Shown in pieces: positions 8,472-15,271 of a DNA stretch of 64,000 bases. Below the pieces are notes generated by a model. The model saw only the letters and a program-made list of their open reading frames with translations, was not told where the DNA came from and searched no databases. How positions within the stretch are numbered: the stretch's first letter is position 1; each line of letters starts with the position of its first letter. The stretch is from Sphingomonadales bacterium. GTDB lineage: Bacteria > Pseudomonadota > Alphaproteobacteria > Sphingomonadales > Sphingomonadaceae. The stretch lies in the NCBI GenBank assembly GCA_016714795.1, contig JADKCA010000003.1:310001-374000 (forward strand), in the 5' to 3' direction. The position numbers and the translations under genes are program-made.

Positions 8472-8935
8472 CACAGCATCCCCAGTTCTAGGCGCGCTTC
8501 GTCCGTCATATTGGCGGGGCTCCACGCGGGTTCCCACACGAGATTGACCTCGCAATCCCCCACGCCCGGCACACTTCCCACGCGGAGCTCGACCTCACCC
8601 GGCATGGATTCCGCGACAGGACAATGCGGCGTGGTGAGCGTCATGGTGACAACCACATGCCCGCCAGAAACCTCCACATTGTAGATCAGCCCCAGATCAT
8701 AGATGTTGACCGGAATTTCCGGATCAAAAATCTCCTTGAGTGCCGCAACAACCGCTTCTTGCAAGTCGCCGCCAGCGCCGTCCACCGGCTCTGCGGGCTT
8801 CTGGCTGAGAAAGCCTTCCAGATAATCCTTCTTGCGCGCCAGCGTATCCGCCGGAGCCTCCACCCGGGCCTTGGGCGGCGGGGTCACTCTGTTGACTTCC
8901 TCAATCTTGATGCCTTCGCTGGCTGTATCGGTCAT
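8471..8935 (-). CDS. sufT: SUF system MIP18/DUF59 protein (SufT-like)
   Basis: A 154-residue protein with a variable, charged N-terminal 60 residues and a MIP18/DUF59 domain from about residue 60 ('ALKEIFDPEIPVNIYDLGLIY', 'MTLTTPHCPVAESMP', 'LVWEPAWSPANM'). The TPHCP motif carries the conserved cysteine. SufT-type proteins aid Fe-S cluster maturation under high demand. The start overlaps the sufS stop by four bases and the stop overlaps sufA, so all three are translationally linked. This is the usual place of the gene in alphaproteobacterial SUF operons. Confidence 0.9.
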   Translation of the reverse strand: MTDTASEGIKIEEVNRVTPPPKARVEAPADTLARKKDYLEGFLSQKPAEPVDGAGGDLQEAVVAALKEIFDPEIPVNIYDLGLIYNVEVSGGHVVVTMTLTTPHCPVAESMPGEVELRVGSVPGVGDCEVNLVWEPAWSPANMTDEARLELGML

Positions 8936-10121
8936 TGGGCGAAGATCCTTTTCACTCGTTCCAGACCGCGCACCAGCGCGGCCACATCATCTTGCGTACT
9001 GTACAATCCGAAACTCGCCCGCGCGGTGGCGGCAACGCCAAGATGCTCCATCAGCGGTTGCGCGCAGTGGTGCCCGGCGCGGATCGCCACACCCTCTTCA
9101 TCCAATATGGTGCCGACATCGTGCGGATGCACCCCTGAACCTCGAACGAGACGATTCCGGCGGACTCGATGGGGCCGAACAGGGTGATGCCCGAAGTCTG
9201 GGAAAGTGCCGCGCGCAGCGATTCCACGAGCTTCGCCTCATGAGCATGGATTTCGGGTATTCCGACACCCTCCACATAGTCGATGGCCGCCGCCAGCCCA
9301 ATCGCTTCGATGATCGCAGGCGTCCCCGCCTCGAACCGCGTCGGCGCGGGCGCATAGGTCGTCTTCTCGAACGTCACGCGGTCAATCATCGATCCGCCGC
9401 CCTGCCACGGCGGCATGGCCTCCAGCAGGTCAGCCCTGCCCCACAGCACGCCGATCCCGGTCGGGCCATAGAGTTTGTGACCGGAAAAGGCATAGAAATC
9501 ACAGCCCAGTTCCGCGACATTCACGGGCAGGCGCGGGACGGCCTGACAGCCATCGAGCAGGATCTTCGCGCCCACCTTATGCGCCAGAGCCACCGCACGC
9601 GATACATCAAGAACGGACCCCAACACATTGGAAACATGCGCAAAGCTGACAAACTTGTGATCCGGTGTGAGCATGGACTCCGCCGCGTCCAGATCAATCC
9701 GTCCGTCGGCCGTCAGCGGGCAGACATCCACCTGCCACCCGGCCAATTGCCAGGGCACAATGTTGCTGTGATGCTCCAGCTGGCTCAGCAGGACGCGAGG
9801 CCCCTCCCCCAATAAATAGGGACTGTCCCTATTTATTGGGTTGAGCGCGTGCGCCACCAGATTGATCGCTTCGGTCGCGCCGCGCACGAACACGATCTCA
9901 TCCTCGCGCCCGCCAATGAACGAAGCCACCCGCCGCCGCGCCGCCTCGAACGCCAGCGTCATGTTGCCCGAGCGCGCATAGACACCACGATGGACAGTGG
10001 CGTAATCCGCCCCGCCCGCGCGCATCATCGCATCCAGCACGACCTGCGGCTTTTGCGCCGTCGCCGCGGTGTCGAGATAATGCCAGTTATTGGCGAGACC
10101 GGGGAAGTCGGCGCGGCTCAT
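8932..10121 (-). pseudogene. sufS: Cysteine desulfurase SufS, frameshifted near its 3' end and carrying an in-frame palindrome
   Basis: A PLP-dependent group II cysteine desulfurase that supplies persulfide sulfur to SufBCD. From the ATG at 10121 (ATGA overlap with the sufD stop) the frame encodes a normal enzyme. The 'SQLEHHSNIVPW' region, 'DGCQAVPRLPV' and the PLP lysine in 'FSGHKLYGPTG' are all present. At the C-run 9132-9135 the frame breaks. The remaining part ('HPHDVGTILDEEGVAIRAGHHCAQP', with the catalytic cysteine in GHHCAQP) continues in another frame to 8932. Adding one G to the coding strand joins the two parts into 396 residues. A 33-bp palindrome (9808-9840) adds eleven codons in frame. 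A sequencing error is a serious alternative to true inactivation, since SUF is usually essential. Confidence 0.9.
9808..9840. repeat. Perfect palindromic element inside sufS
   Basis: Arms 9808-9823 and 9825-9840 are exact 16-base inverted copies around a single central T (arm CCCAATAAATAGGGAC). The AT-rich arm contrasts with the GC-rich gene. At 33 bases it keeps the frame and adds a segment reading NPINRDSPYLLG to a loop before 'GEGPRVLLSQLEHHSN', where other SufS proteins have no such residues as far as I recall. The sequence resembles REP-type elements seen near Y1 (RAYT) transposases, but no such gene is in the window. Confidence 0.85.
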
Positions 10122-10855
10122 ACCACGCCCTCCAGCCGCGTCATCGCAGCCTCCAGCAGCGCGTCCTGCCCGTCGAACAGTTCGGCAATAAACGCCTGCA
10201 ACAGCAAGCGCTTGGACGCCCCCTGATCCAGCCCGCGCGATTGCAGGTAGAAGAGGCTCATCGCATCGAGCTCGCCCACGGCACAGCCATGCGCGCACTT
10301 CACATCATCAGCGAAGATTTCGAGTTCGGGCACGGCGTTTGCGGTCGAAAGCCGATCCAGCAGCATCGCGCGCACCGATTGCTCGCTGTCGGTCTGCTGC
10401 GCGTCACGCGCCACCGCGACCTTGCCGAGATAAGTGCCCGTCGCCCCATCGCCAAGGATCGAGCGCACCGTCTGGCGGCTGGTCGCGCCGGGTTCGGCAT
10501 GGGTGATGGTGGAGACAATCTCCAGCGTTTGCGCACCCGTTCCGATCTGCGCGGCGTTGAGCGTGAAGGACGCGCCTTCGTGCAGCGTCACATCAAGGGC
10601 GTAGCGCCCCAGCCGCCCGCCTGCGTTGAGCAGATGCAGCGTGAAGTCCGCGCCTGCTTCCAGCGTGATCGAAAGGGCGTGGACGACAACATCATCGCGT
10701 CCCGCCAGATTGCTGATCTGCCGCGCATCGCTGGTGCCTGCGGGCACAAGGATGGTCTCCACCGCCACCGGCCAGACGCGCGCGAGTGCGTCGGTGTCGG
10801 TGTAGCGGAACGCTTCGTCGCGGCGGGAAGGGAGGGCCAAAGCGGACATCACCAC
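10118..10855 (-). CDS. sufD: Fe-S cluster assembly scaffold subunit SufD
   Basis: A 245-residue SufD, shorter than the E. coli protein but typical of alphaproteobacteria. It forms the SufBC2D scaffold. The beta-helix core and the C-terminal 'LEIFADDVKCAHGCAVGELDAMSLFYLQSRGL' signature, with the conserved cysteine and histidines, are clear. The terminal helix 'AKRLLLQAFIAELF'-type segment is present. The stop overlaps the sufS start (ATGA). Upstream, a family-C repeat (10861-10970) fills the space to sufC. Confidence 0.93.
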   Translation of the reverse strand: MVMSALALPSRRDEAFRYTDTDALARVWPVAVETILVPAGTSDARQISNLAGRDDVVVHALSITLEAGADFTLHLLNAGGRLGRYALDVTLHEGASFTLNAAQIGTGAQTLEIVSTITHAEPGATSRQTVRSILGDGATGTYLGKVAVARDAQQTDSEQSVRAMLLDRLSTANAVPELEIFADDVKCAHGCAVGELDAMSLFYLQSRGLDQGASKRLLLQAFIAELFDGQDALLEAAMTRLEGVV

Positions 10856-10860
10856 ACCCC

Positions 10861-10970
10861 GTCACCCTGAACTTGTTTCAGGGTCCATGCCTCGCCGCCA
10901 ACGCCAGTCTGACAGTTTTCAGCCTTGCACCGAAATCGAGGCATGGATGCTGAAACAAGTTCAGCATGAC
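10861..10970. repeat. Inverted pair of 33-bp palindromic units between sufC and sufD
   Basis: Left arm 10861-10893 and right arm 10938-10970 are near-exact inverted copies (core CTGAACTTGTTTCAG / CTGAAACAAGTTCAG) separated by 44 bases. The same family occurs between gatC and gatA (39096-39181). The large hairpin could shape the sufC-sufD mRNA. It is one of several repeat insertions in this operon. Confidence 0.85.
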
Positions 10971-10991
10971 GATGGAAGAAGACTAGCTGAA

Positions 10992-11834
10992 TCACGCCAG
11001 CACCTCGGCATAGCCATCTTCTTCCAGTTCCAGCGCCAGTTCCGGCCCGCCGGTCTTCACGATCCGCCCATCCGCCAGCACATGCACAAAGTCCGGCTTC
11101 ACATAATCGAGCAGCCGTTGGTAGTGCGTGATCAGCAGCACCGCCTTGTCGGGCTTGCGCATGATGCGGTTGATGCCATCCCCCACCACCCGCAGCGCGT
11201 CGATATCGAGGCCGCTATCGGTTTCATCGAGGATCGCAAGGCACGGGTCGAGGATGCCCATCTGCACCATCTCGTTGCGCTTCTTCTCACCGCCCGAAAA
11301 ACCGACATTCACCGGGCGTTTGAGCATATCCATGCTCATCCCCATCGCGTCCGCCTGAGCGCGCGCGATCTTGAGGAACTCGCCGCCGGTGAGCGGAGCC
11401 TCGCCGCGATGCTTGCGCTGCGAATTGAGCGCCTCGCGCAGGAACTGGACGTTGGACACGCCGGGGATTTCCACGGGGTATTGGAAGCCAAGGAACAGGC
11501 CCGCTGCCGCGCGCTCGTGGGGGGCGAGGGAAAGGAGGTCAATAGCGTCCCCCTCCCGCGTGCGGGAGGGGTTAGGGGTGGGCCCGTCCACCGCCGCACC
11601 GTCAGAAGCAGGCCCACCCCCGGCCCCTCCCGCACCCGGGAGGGGGGAAAAGGTCACTTCTCCCGAAGTCACCTCATACCCCGGCCGGCCGCCGAGCACA
11701 TAAGACAGCGTAGACTTGCCCGCCCCGTTCGGCCCCATGATCGCATGGATTTCGCCTGCGTTGATAGAGAGGGTGAGGCCCTTGAGGATCGGCTTGTCCG
11801 CAACGGTGGCGTGGAGGTTATGGATTTCGAGCAT
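10992..11834 (-). CDS. sufC: Fe-S assembly ATPase SufC with a repeat-encoded in-frame insertion
   Basis: A 280-residue ABC ATPase of the SufBC2D complex; relatives are about 245-250 residues. Walker A GPNGAGKS is at residues 34-41, the Q-loop is 'GFQYP' at about 116-120, the signature is 'GFSGGEKKRNE', Walker B is 'LAILDETDSGLD' and the switch His is in 'LLITHYQR'. Between 'GEVTF' (58-62) and 'IDLLSLAPHERAAAG' there are about 34 extra residues rich in Gly, Pro and Ala. They are encoded exactly by an inverted pair of GC-rich palindromes (11550-11645). The frame is intact, so a working protein with an added surface loop is likely. The ATG at 11834 begins 'MLEIHNLHA'. Confidence 0.93.
   Translation of the reverse strand: MLEIHNLHATVADKPILKGLTLSINAGEIHAIMGPNGAGKSTLSYVLGGRPGYEVTSGEVTFSPLPGAGGAGGGPASDGAAVDGPTPNPSRTREGDAIDLLSLAPHERAAAGLFLGFQYPVEIPGVSNVQFLREALNSQRKHRGEAPLTGGEFLKIARAQADAMGMSMDMLKRPVNVGFSGGEKKRNEMVQMGILDPCLAILDETDSGLDIDALRVVGDGINRIMRKPDKAVLLITHYQRLLDYVKPDFVHVLADGRIVKTGGPELALELEEDGYAEVLA
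11550..11645. repeat. Inverted pair of GC-rich palindromic units inside sufC (family A)
   Basis: Unit 1 (about 11550-11584) is a CCCCTCCCGC/GCGGGAGGGG stem followed by a GGGGTGGGCC tail. Unit 2 (about 11611-11645) is the same in reverse complement, with 26 bases between. The same family occurs at 12231-12264 and 12630-12713, and in diverged form at 47118-47153. Here it is translated as the SufC insertion, including 'PGAGGAGGGP' and 'GPTPNPSRTREG'. Confidence 0.9.
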
Positions 11835-11899
11835 GGTTACCTAACGAAGTACGATATGAGAAACGAAACCGGCAATTGGATCGTTTTGAGGACGCTCGA

Positions 11900-12179
11900 T
11901 CACATTTCGCCGAACAGAATGTCCGATACAGCCGAGATCCAAACGACGACCAATGCCATCATTCCAGCGTGTAAAAACAGGTACCAATCCGTCTGGTGTA
12001 ACCGCGCTGATCCGACGAAGCTGACCTTCAAAATAGGCTTGACGAGCAGAGCCGTCGGCTGGCTTGTCTTGCCTGACTTCAGTGGCACGAAATGTCTCTT
12101 TCGACCTTCGAAACACGGGTTGAATCGATCCAACCCAAGGCTCAAAATCAAGCGGCACAATCTGGTAATTTGGCATCAT
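11900..12179 (-). pseudogene. Small hypothetical protein with C-terminal membrane segment, apparently frameshifted
   Basis: From the ATG at 12179 (overlapping the DUF559 stop, ATGA) the frame gives 'MMPNYQIVPLDFEPWVG...' without similarity known to me. After 'GLVPV' the sequence loses character in that frame. Dropping one base from the A-run 11973-11977 (T-run on the coding strand) joins it to a strongly hydrophobic tail ending 'ALVVVWISAVSDILFGEM' with a stop at 11900. That gives about 92 residues with one membrane helix. Without the correction the first frame runs on to 11841 (112 residues). Base composition is visibly less GC-rich than the suf genes, suggesting acquisition. Function unknown. 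Confidence 0.45.
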
Positions 12180-12216
12180 CCCGCACTCCCCTCAAGCGAA
12201 ATGCCCGGTAGCTTCT
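12176..12216. repeat. Diverged copy of the sufB 3' end flanking the DUF559 cassette
   Basis: This stretch matches 12721-12761, the real end of sufB, over about 41 bases with a handful of mismatches (shared core CTCCCCTCAAGCGAAAT). It encodes the last residues of the DUF559 protein, 'KLPGISLEGSAG', against 'KLLGISLEGSVG' in SufB. The two copies bracket the DUF559 gene like a long target duplication. Confidence 0.8.
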
Positions 12217-12721
12217 GCACCCTTCCTGCTCCCCTCCCGCTTGCGGGAGGGGCTGGGGGTGGGCCTGCTTCAGCCAGCGCAGTTGCTATCGCCAAGGCAA
12301 CGCCTTCCAGATTGTCCATCACTTCACTGTTTGAAAAGCGCAGTACACGATAACCCTCAGCCTGCATGAAGCCATCACGCCGGACATCATGATCCTGCTG
12401 CATGTCGTGCGAAAAACCATCGAGTTCGACAACCAACCTCCCCTCGCGACAAAGGAAGTCAGCAAAATAGGGGCCGATGGGCATTTGGCGGCTAAATTTG
12501 TGACCGTCCAGTTTTCGGCCACTCAGGATTGTCCAGAGCCTCCGCTCAGCCGGACTGGCTTGATTGCGCAATTCTTTGGCGCGAGCCGTGTCGCGTGCCT
12601 TGAATTGGCCAGTGCCGGGCGTGTGGACAGGCCCACCCCCGGCCCCTCCCGCACGCGGGAGGGGAGAAGTAGCGTCATTCCCCTCCCGCGTGCGGGAGGG
12701 GCTAGGGGTGGGCCTGTCCAT
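12176..12721 (-). CDS. DUF559 (Vsr-like, PD-(D/E)xK) endonuclease-domain protein with repeat-encoded ends
   Basis: A 181-residue protein. The core (about residues 40-150) is a DUF559 domain: 'ARELRNQAS/AKELRNQASPAERRLW', 'FSRQMPIGPYFADF', then 'RLVVELDGFSHD' with the acidic active-site residues, and 'YRVLRFSNSEVMDN'. DUF559 proteins are small Vsr/restriction-like nucleases of unknown role. The first 35 residues and the 'PPPAPPASGRG' stretch near the end are translated family-A palindromes, and the last 14 residues copy the SufB C-terminus. The ATG overlaps the sufB stop by one base (TGATG), so it would be expressed with the SUF operon. A GTG at 12724 is an alternative start. It is probably a mobile insertion. 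Confidence 0.85.
   Translation of the reverse strand: MDRPTPSPSRTREGNDATSPLPRAGGAGGGPVHTPGTGQFKARDTARAKELRNQASPAERRLWTILSGRKLDGHKFSRQMPIGPYFADFLCREGRLVVELDGFSHDMQQDHDVRRDGFMQAEGYRVLRFSNSEVMDNLEGVALAIATALAEAGPPPAPPASGRGAGRVQKLPGISLEGSAG
12231..12264. repeat. Family-A GC-rich palindromic unit, downstream end of DUF559
   Basis: A single CCCCTCCCGC/GCGGGAGGGG stem with the GGGGGTGGGCC tail, in frame with the DUF559 gene and encoding its 'GPPPAPPASGRG' segment. It is the same family as 11550-11645 and 12630-12713. Confidence 0.9.
12630..12713. repeat. Inverted pair of family-A palindromes at the 5' end of DUF559
   Basis: Units at 12630-12664 (reverse) and 12680-12713 (forward) are separated by 15 bases. 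The matching arms extend outward through GGACAGGCCCACCCC. The pair encodes the first 35 or so residues of the DUF559 protein ('PSRTREG', 'PLPRAGGAGGGP') and ends seven bases before the sufB stop. Confidence 0.9.
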
Positions 12722-14220
12722 CACCCAACGCTCCCCTCAAGCGAAATCCCCAGCAGCTTCTGCGCTTCCACCGCGAATTCCATCGGCAGTTGCTGGAGCA
12801 CTTCCTTGGCGAAGCCGTTGACGATCAGCGCCACGGCCTCTTCCTGCGCCAGCCCGCGTTGCATGGCGTAGAAGAGCTGATCGTCGGAGATTTTCGAAGT
12901 CGTCGCCTCATGCTCGATCTGCGCCGAAGGATTCCGCACTTCGATATAGGGCACCGTATGCGCGCCGCTTAGCGAGCCGAGCAGCAGCGAGTCGCACTGG
13001 GTGAAGTTCCGCACGCCCTCCGCGCCCGCCGCCACCCGCACCAGACCGCGATAGGTGTTGTTGCTGTGTCCGGCGCTGATGCCCTTGCTGACAATCGTGC
13101 TTTTGGTGCGCTTGCCATTGTGGATCATCTTGGTGCCGGTATCGGCCTGCTGGTAGTTGTTCGTCAGCGCCACCGAATAGAATTCGCCGACGCTGTCATC
13201 GCCGTTGAGCACGCAGGACGGGTATTTCCACGTCACGGCGCTGCCCGTCTCCACTTGCGTCCAGCTCACCTTGCTGCGCTTGCCCTGGCAGAGCGCGCGT
13301 TTGGTGACGAAGTTGTAGATGCCACCCTTGCCTTCCGCGTCGCCGGGATACCAGTTCTGGACGGTGGAGTATTTGATCTCCGCATCATCGAGCGCGACCA
13401 GTTCGACCACGGCGGCATGCAGCTGGTTTTCGTCGCGCATCGGCGCGGTGCAGCCTTCGAGGTAGGACACATAACTGCCCTTGTCCGCGACGATCAGCGT
13501 GCGTTCGAACTGGCCGGTATTTTCCGCGTTGATGCGGAAATAGGTGGACAGCTCCATCGGGCAGCGCACGCCTTCGGGGATATAGACGAAGGTGCCATCG
13601 CTGAAGACCGCGCAATTCAATGTCGCAAAATAATTGTCATGCATAGGCACGACCTTGCCGAGCCACTTTTTCACCAGCTCCGGATATTCCTTGATCGCTT
13701 CGGAGATGGAGCGGAAGATGACGCCCGCTTTCTCCAGCTCCGCGCGGAAGGTGGTGGCGACCGACACGCTGTCGAACACCGCATCGACCGCAACCCGGCG
13801 CTGCGGCAGGCCGCCATCTTCGCCGCCCTCGACACCTGCGAGCAATTTCTGCTCCGCAATCGGAATGCCGAGCTTTTCATAGACGCGCAGGATTTCGGGA
13901 TCGACCTCGTCCAGACTGCCCAGCTTGGGCTTGGCTTTGGGGGCGGCGTAATAGTACGCATCTTGGTAGTCGATGGGATCAATGTTGAGCTTGGCCCAAT
14001 CGGGCATCTCCATCGTCAGCCAATGGCGATAGGCCTTGAGCCGCCACTCCAGCATCCACTCAGGCTCATTCTTCTTGGCGGAGATGAAGCGGACCGTGCC
14101 TTCGCTCAAACCCTTGGGCGCGAACTCAGTGTCGATGTCGGATGACCAGCCATGCTCATAATCGGCAACGGCGGCGGCGGCCTCATGGGCTGCCTGATCT
14201 TTGATCTGCGTGTCGGTCAT
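12721..14220 (-). CDS. sufB: Fe-S cluster assembly protein SufB
   Basis: A 499-residue SufB, the scaffold subunit on which clusters are built together with SufC and SufD. Typical segments are 'EPEWMLEWRLKAYRHW' near the N-terminus, 'PEGVRCPMELSTYFRINAENTGQFERTLI', 'SYLEGCTAP', and the C-terminal 'GSLSGAHTVPYIEVRNPSAQIEHEATTSKISDDQLFY'-type signature. The ATG at 14220 overlaps the regulator stop (ATGA). SufB normally precedes sufC directly; here a DUF559 cassette and a small gene separate them. Confidence 0.96.
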   Translation of the reverse strand: MTDTQIKDQAAHEAAAAVADYEHGWSSDIDTEFAPKGLSEGTVRFISAKKNEPEWMLEWRLKAYRHWLTMEMPDWAKLNIDPIDYQDAYYYAAPKAKPKLGSLDEVDPEILRVYEKLGIPIAEQKLLAGVEGGEDGGLPQRRVAVDAVFDSVSVATTFRAELEKAGVIFRSISEAIKEYPELVKKWLGKVVPMHDNYFATLNCAVFSDGTFVYIPEGVRCPMELSTYFRINAENTGQFERTLIVADKGSYVSYLEGCTAPMRDENQLHAAVVELVALDDAEIKYSTVQNWYPGDAEGKGGIYNFVTKRALCQGKRSKVSWTQVETGSAVTWKYPSCVLNGDDSVGEFYSVALTNNYQQADTGTKMIHNGKRTKSTIVSKGISAGHSNNTYRGLVRVAAGAEGVRNFTQCDSLLLGSLSGAHTVPYIEVRNPSAQIEHEATTSKISDDQLFYAMQRGLAQEEAVALIVNGFAKEVLQQLPMEFAVEAQKLLGISLEGSVG

Positions 14221-14627
14221 ACGGACGTTCCTGAAAGCGAGGTCAGCGGCACACCCGCCAGCGCGCCGCGCACGGCCTTGTTCACCACGGGCCAATGGGG
14301 CTGAACCGAACACTGCCCCTCAAGCCCGCAATCATGCTTGCCGCTGTCCACGCACGCCGTCAGCGCAATCGGCCCTTCGACCGATTCCACAATATCGGCG
14401 AGCGAAATCGCCGCCGCAGGGCGACCCAGCTTCAAGCCACCCGCCGCACCGCGCGTTGAGCGCAAGAGCCCAGCGTGTGAAAGTTTGCTCACCAATTTCT
14501 GCACAGTGGGCAAGGGGATGCCCGTTTCTTCAGACAATTCCCCCGCGCTCGTCCGCGCGCCGCCGCAATGTTTTGAGGCGGCGGACATGATGACGACGGC
14601 ATAGTCGGCAAGGCTGGAAAGTCTCAT
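14217..14627 (-). CDS. Rrf2 family SUF-operon transcriptional regulator (IscR/SufR-like)
   Basis: A 136-residue Rrf2 protein with an N-terminal winged helix ('MRLSSLADYAVVIM', 'EETGIPLPTVQKLVSKLSHAGLLRSTRGAAGG'). Cysteines at 92, 100 and 106 (C-x7-C-x5-C) are in the position of the cluster ligands of IscR (C-x5-C-x5-C). It probably senses Fe-S status and represses the suf genes that follow. The start at 14627 begins the canonical 'MRLSS'; an upstream ATG would run through the operator. The stop overlaps sufB by four bases. A 12-base inverted repeat upstream (14645-14675) is a candidate operator. Confidence 0.9.
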   Translation of the reverse strand: MRLSSLADYAVVIMSAASKHCGGARTSAGELSEETGIPLPTVQKLVSKLSHAGLLRSTRGAAGGLKLGRPAAAISLADIVESVEGPIALTACVDSGKHDCGLEGQCSVQPHWPVVNKAVRGALAGVPLTSLSGTSV

Positions 14628-14644
14628 AAATGCTATTTGGACCG

Positions 14645-14675
14645 ATTCAGTCTGATTTTCAAGATCAGACTGATT
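14645..14675. promoter_or_regulatory. Inverted repeat upstream of the SUF regulator (candidate operator)
   Basis: Arms 14645-14656 (ATTCAGTCTGAT) and 14664-14675 (ATCAGACTGATT) match at 11 of 12 positions around a 7-base spacer. The repeat lies 18-48 bases upstream of the regulator ATG and overlaps the last codons of the methyltransferase. Position suits autorepression by the Rrf2 protein; it could instead serve as a weak terminator. Confidence 0.5.
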
Positions 14676-15267
14676 TGCGGACCGTGATGGCCAGCCAAGG
14701 CGAACGCGTGCCATCATAGCCGCCGCCTTCAAACGTCTCGAAGTCCATCACATCCCAAGGCCCGGCAGCGTCATACCAGCGCTCCAGCGTCTCCCGATCC
14801 GGATAATTATAGTAGCGCCCGATCGAATCACGCCCTTCGGCCAGGCCGCTTTTGAATGAGGCCACGTGCCAGCCGCCCGGCTTCAACGCGCGGGCAATCC
14901 GCTTCAGAATGTCGGGGAGCGCCGGGCGCGGCACATGGAGAAGTGCTGCTGTCGCGATCACGGCATCATAGGCCGCGACATCATCCAGATCTTCAAACCG
15001 CAATGTCCGAACGGCTGTGCCAAGCCGCGCCGCGGCTTCGGCCGCCATGGCAGGCACGCCGTCGGTGGGAACGACATGGAACCCCCGTGCCATCATCTGC
15101 GCCGCATCCCGCCCGCTGCCGCTGCCCAGTTCCAGGATGGTGCAGCCCGGCTTCAGCCGCGCCAGAAATCCGGCAAGATGATGGTCGATCCCGTCAAGGC
15201 TCGTCGCGGCATAGGCTGTCGCCTCGCGCTGGTAGAAATCCAGCGTATCGGGATCGTGGCCGCCCAT
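14665..15267 (-). CDS. Class I SAM-dependent methyltransferase
   Basis: A 200-residue Rossmann-fold methyltransferase. Motif I is 'ILELGSGSGRDAAQM', with the acidic end of strand beta-2 in 'VVPTDGVPAM'; motif II lies in 'YDAVIATAALLHVPRPAL' and the later strand in 'LKPGGWHVASFK'. The C-terminal 'YYNYPDRETLERWY' resembles small methyltransferases of unknown substrate (Tellurite/UbiG-like). The start at 15267 ('MGGHDPDTLDFYQREA') avoids reading through the end of the dehydrogenase gene, whose stop is five bases away. Confidence 0.82.
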   Translation of the reverse strand: MGGHDPDTLDFYQREATAYAATSLDGIDHHLAGFLARLKPGCTILELGSGSGRDAAQMMARGFHVVPTDGVPAMAAEAAARLGTAVRTLRFEDLDDVAAYDAVIATAALLHVPRPALPDILKRIARALKPGGWHVASFKSGLAEGRDSIGRYYNYPDRETLERWYDAAGPWDVMDFETFEGGGYDGTRSPWLAITVRKSV

Positions 15268-15271
15268 CCCC

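Noticed and set aside
10887..12353. Long plus-strand open frame opposite sufC and neighbours
   Set aside because: It runs antisense through sufC, the small membrane-protein gene and the repeats. The minus-strand genes have clear family motifs, while this frame has none and is His/Arg-rich as GC-rich antisense frames usually are.
11550..12713. Repeats as simple transcription terminators
   Set aside because: They lie inside intact reading frames, lack T-runs, and recur with a conserved non-stem tail (GGGGTGGGCC), so mobile palindromes are a better description.
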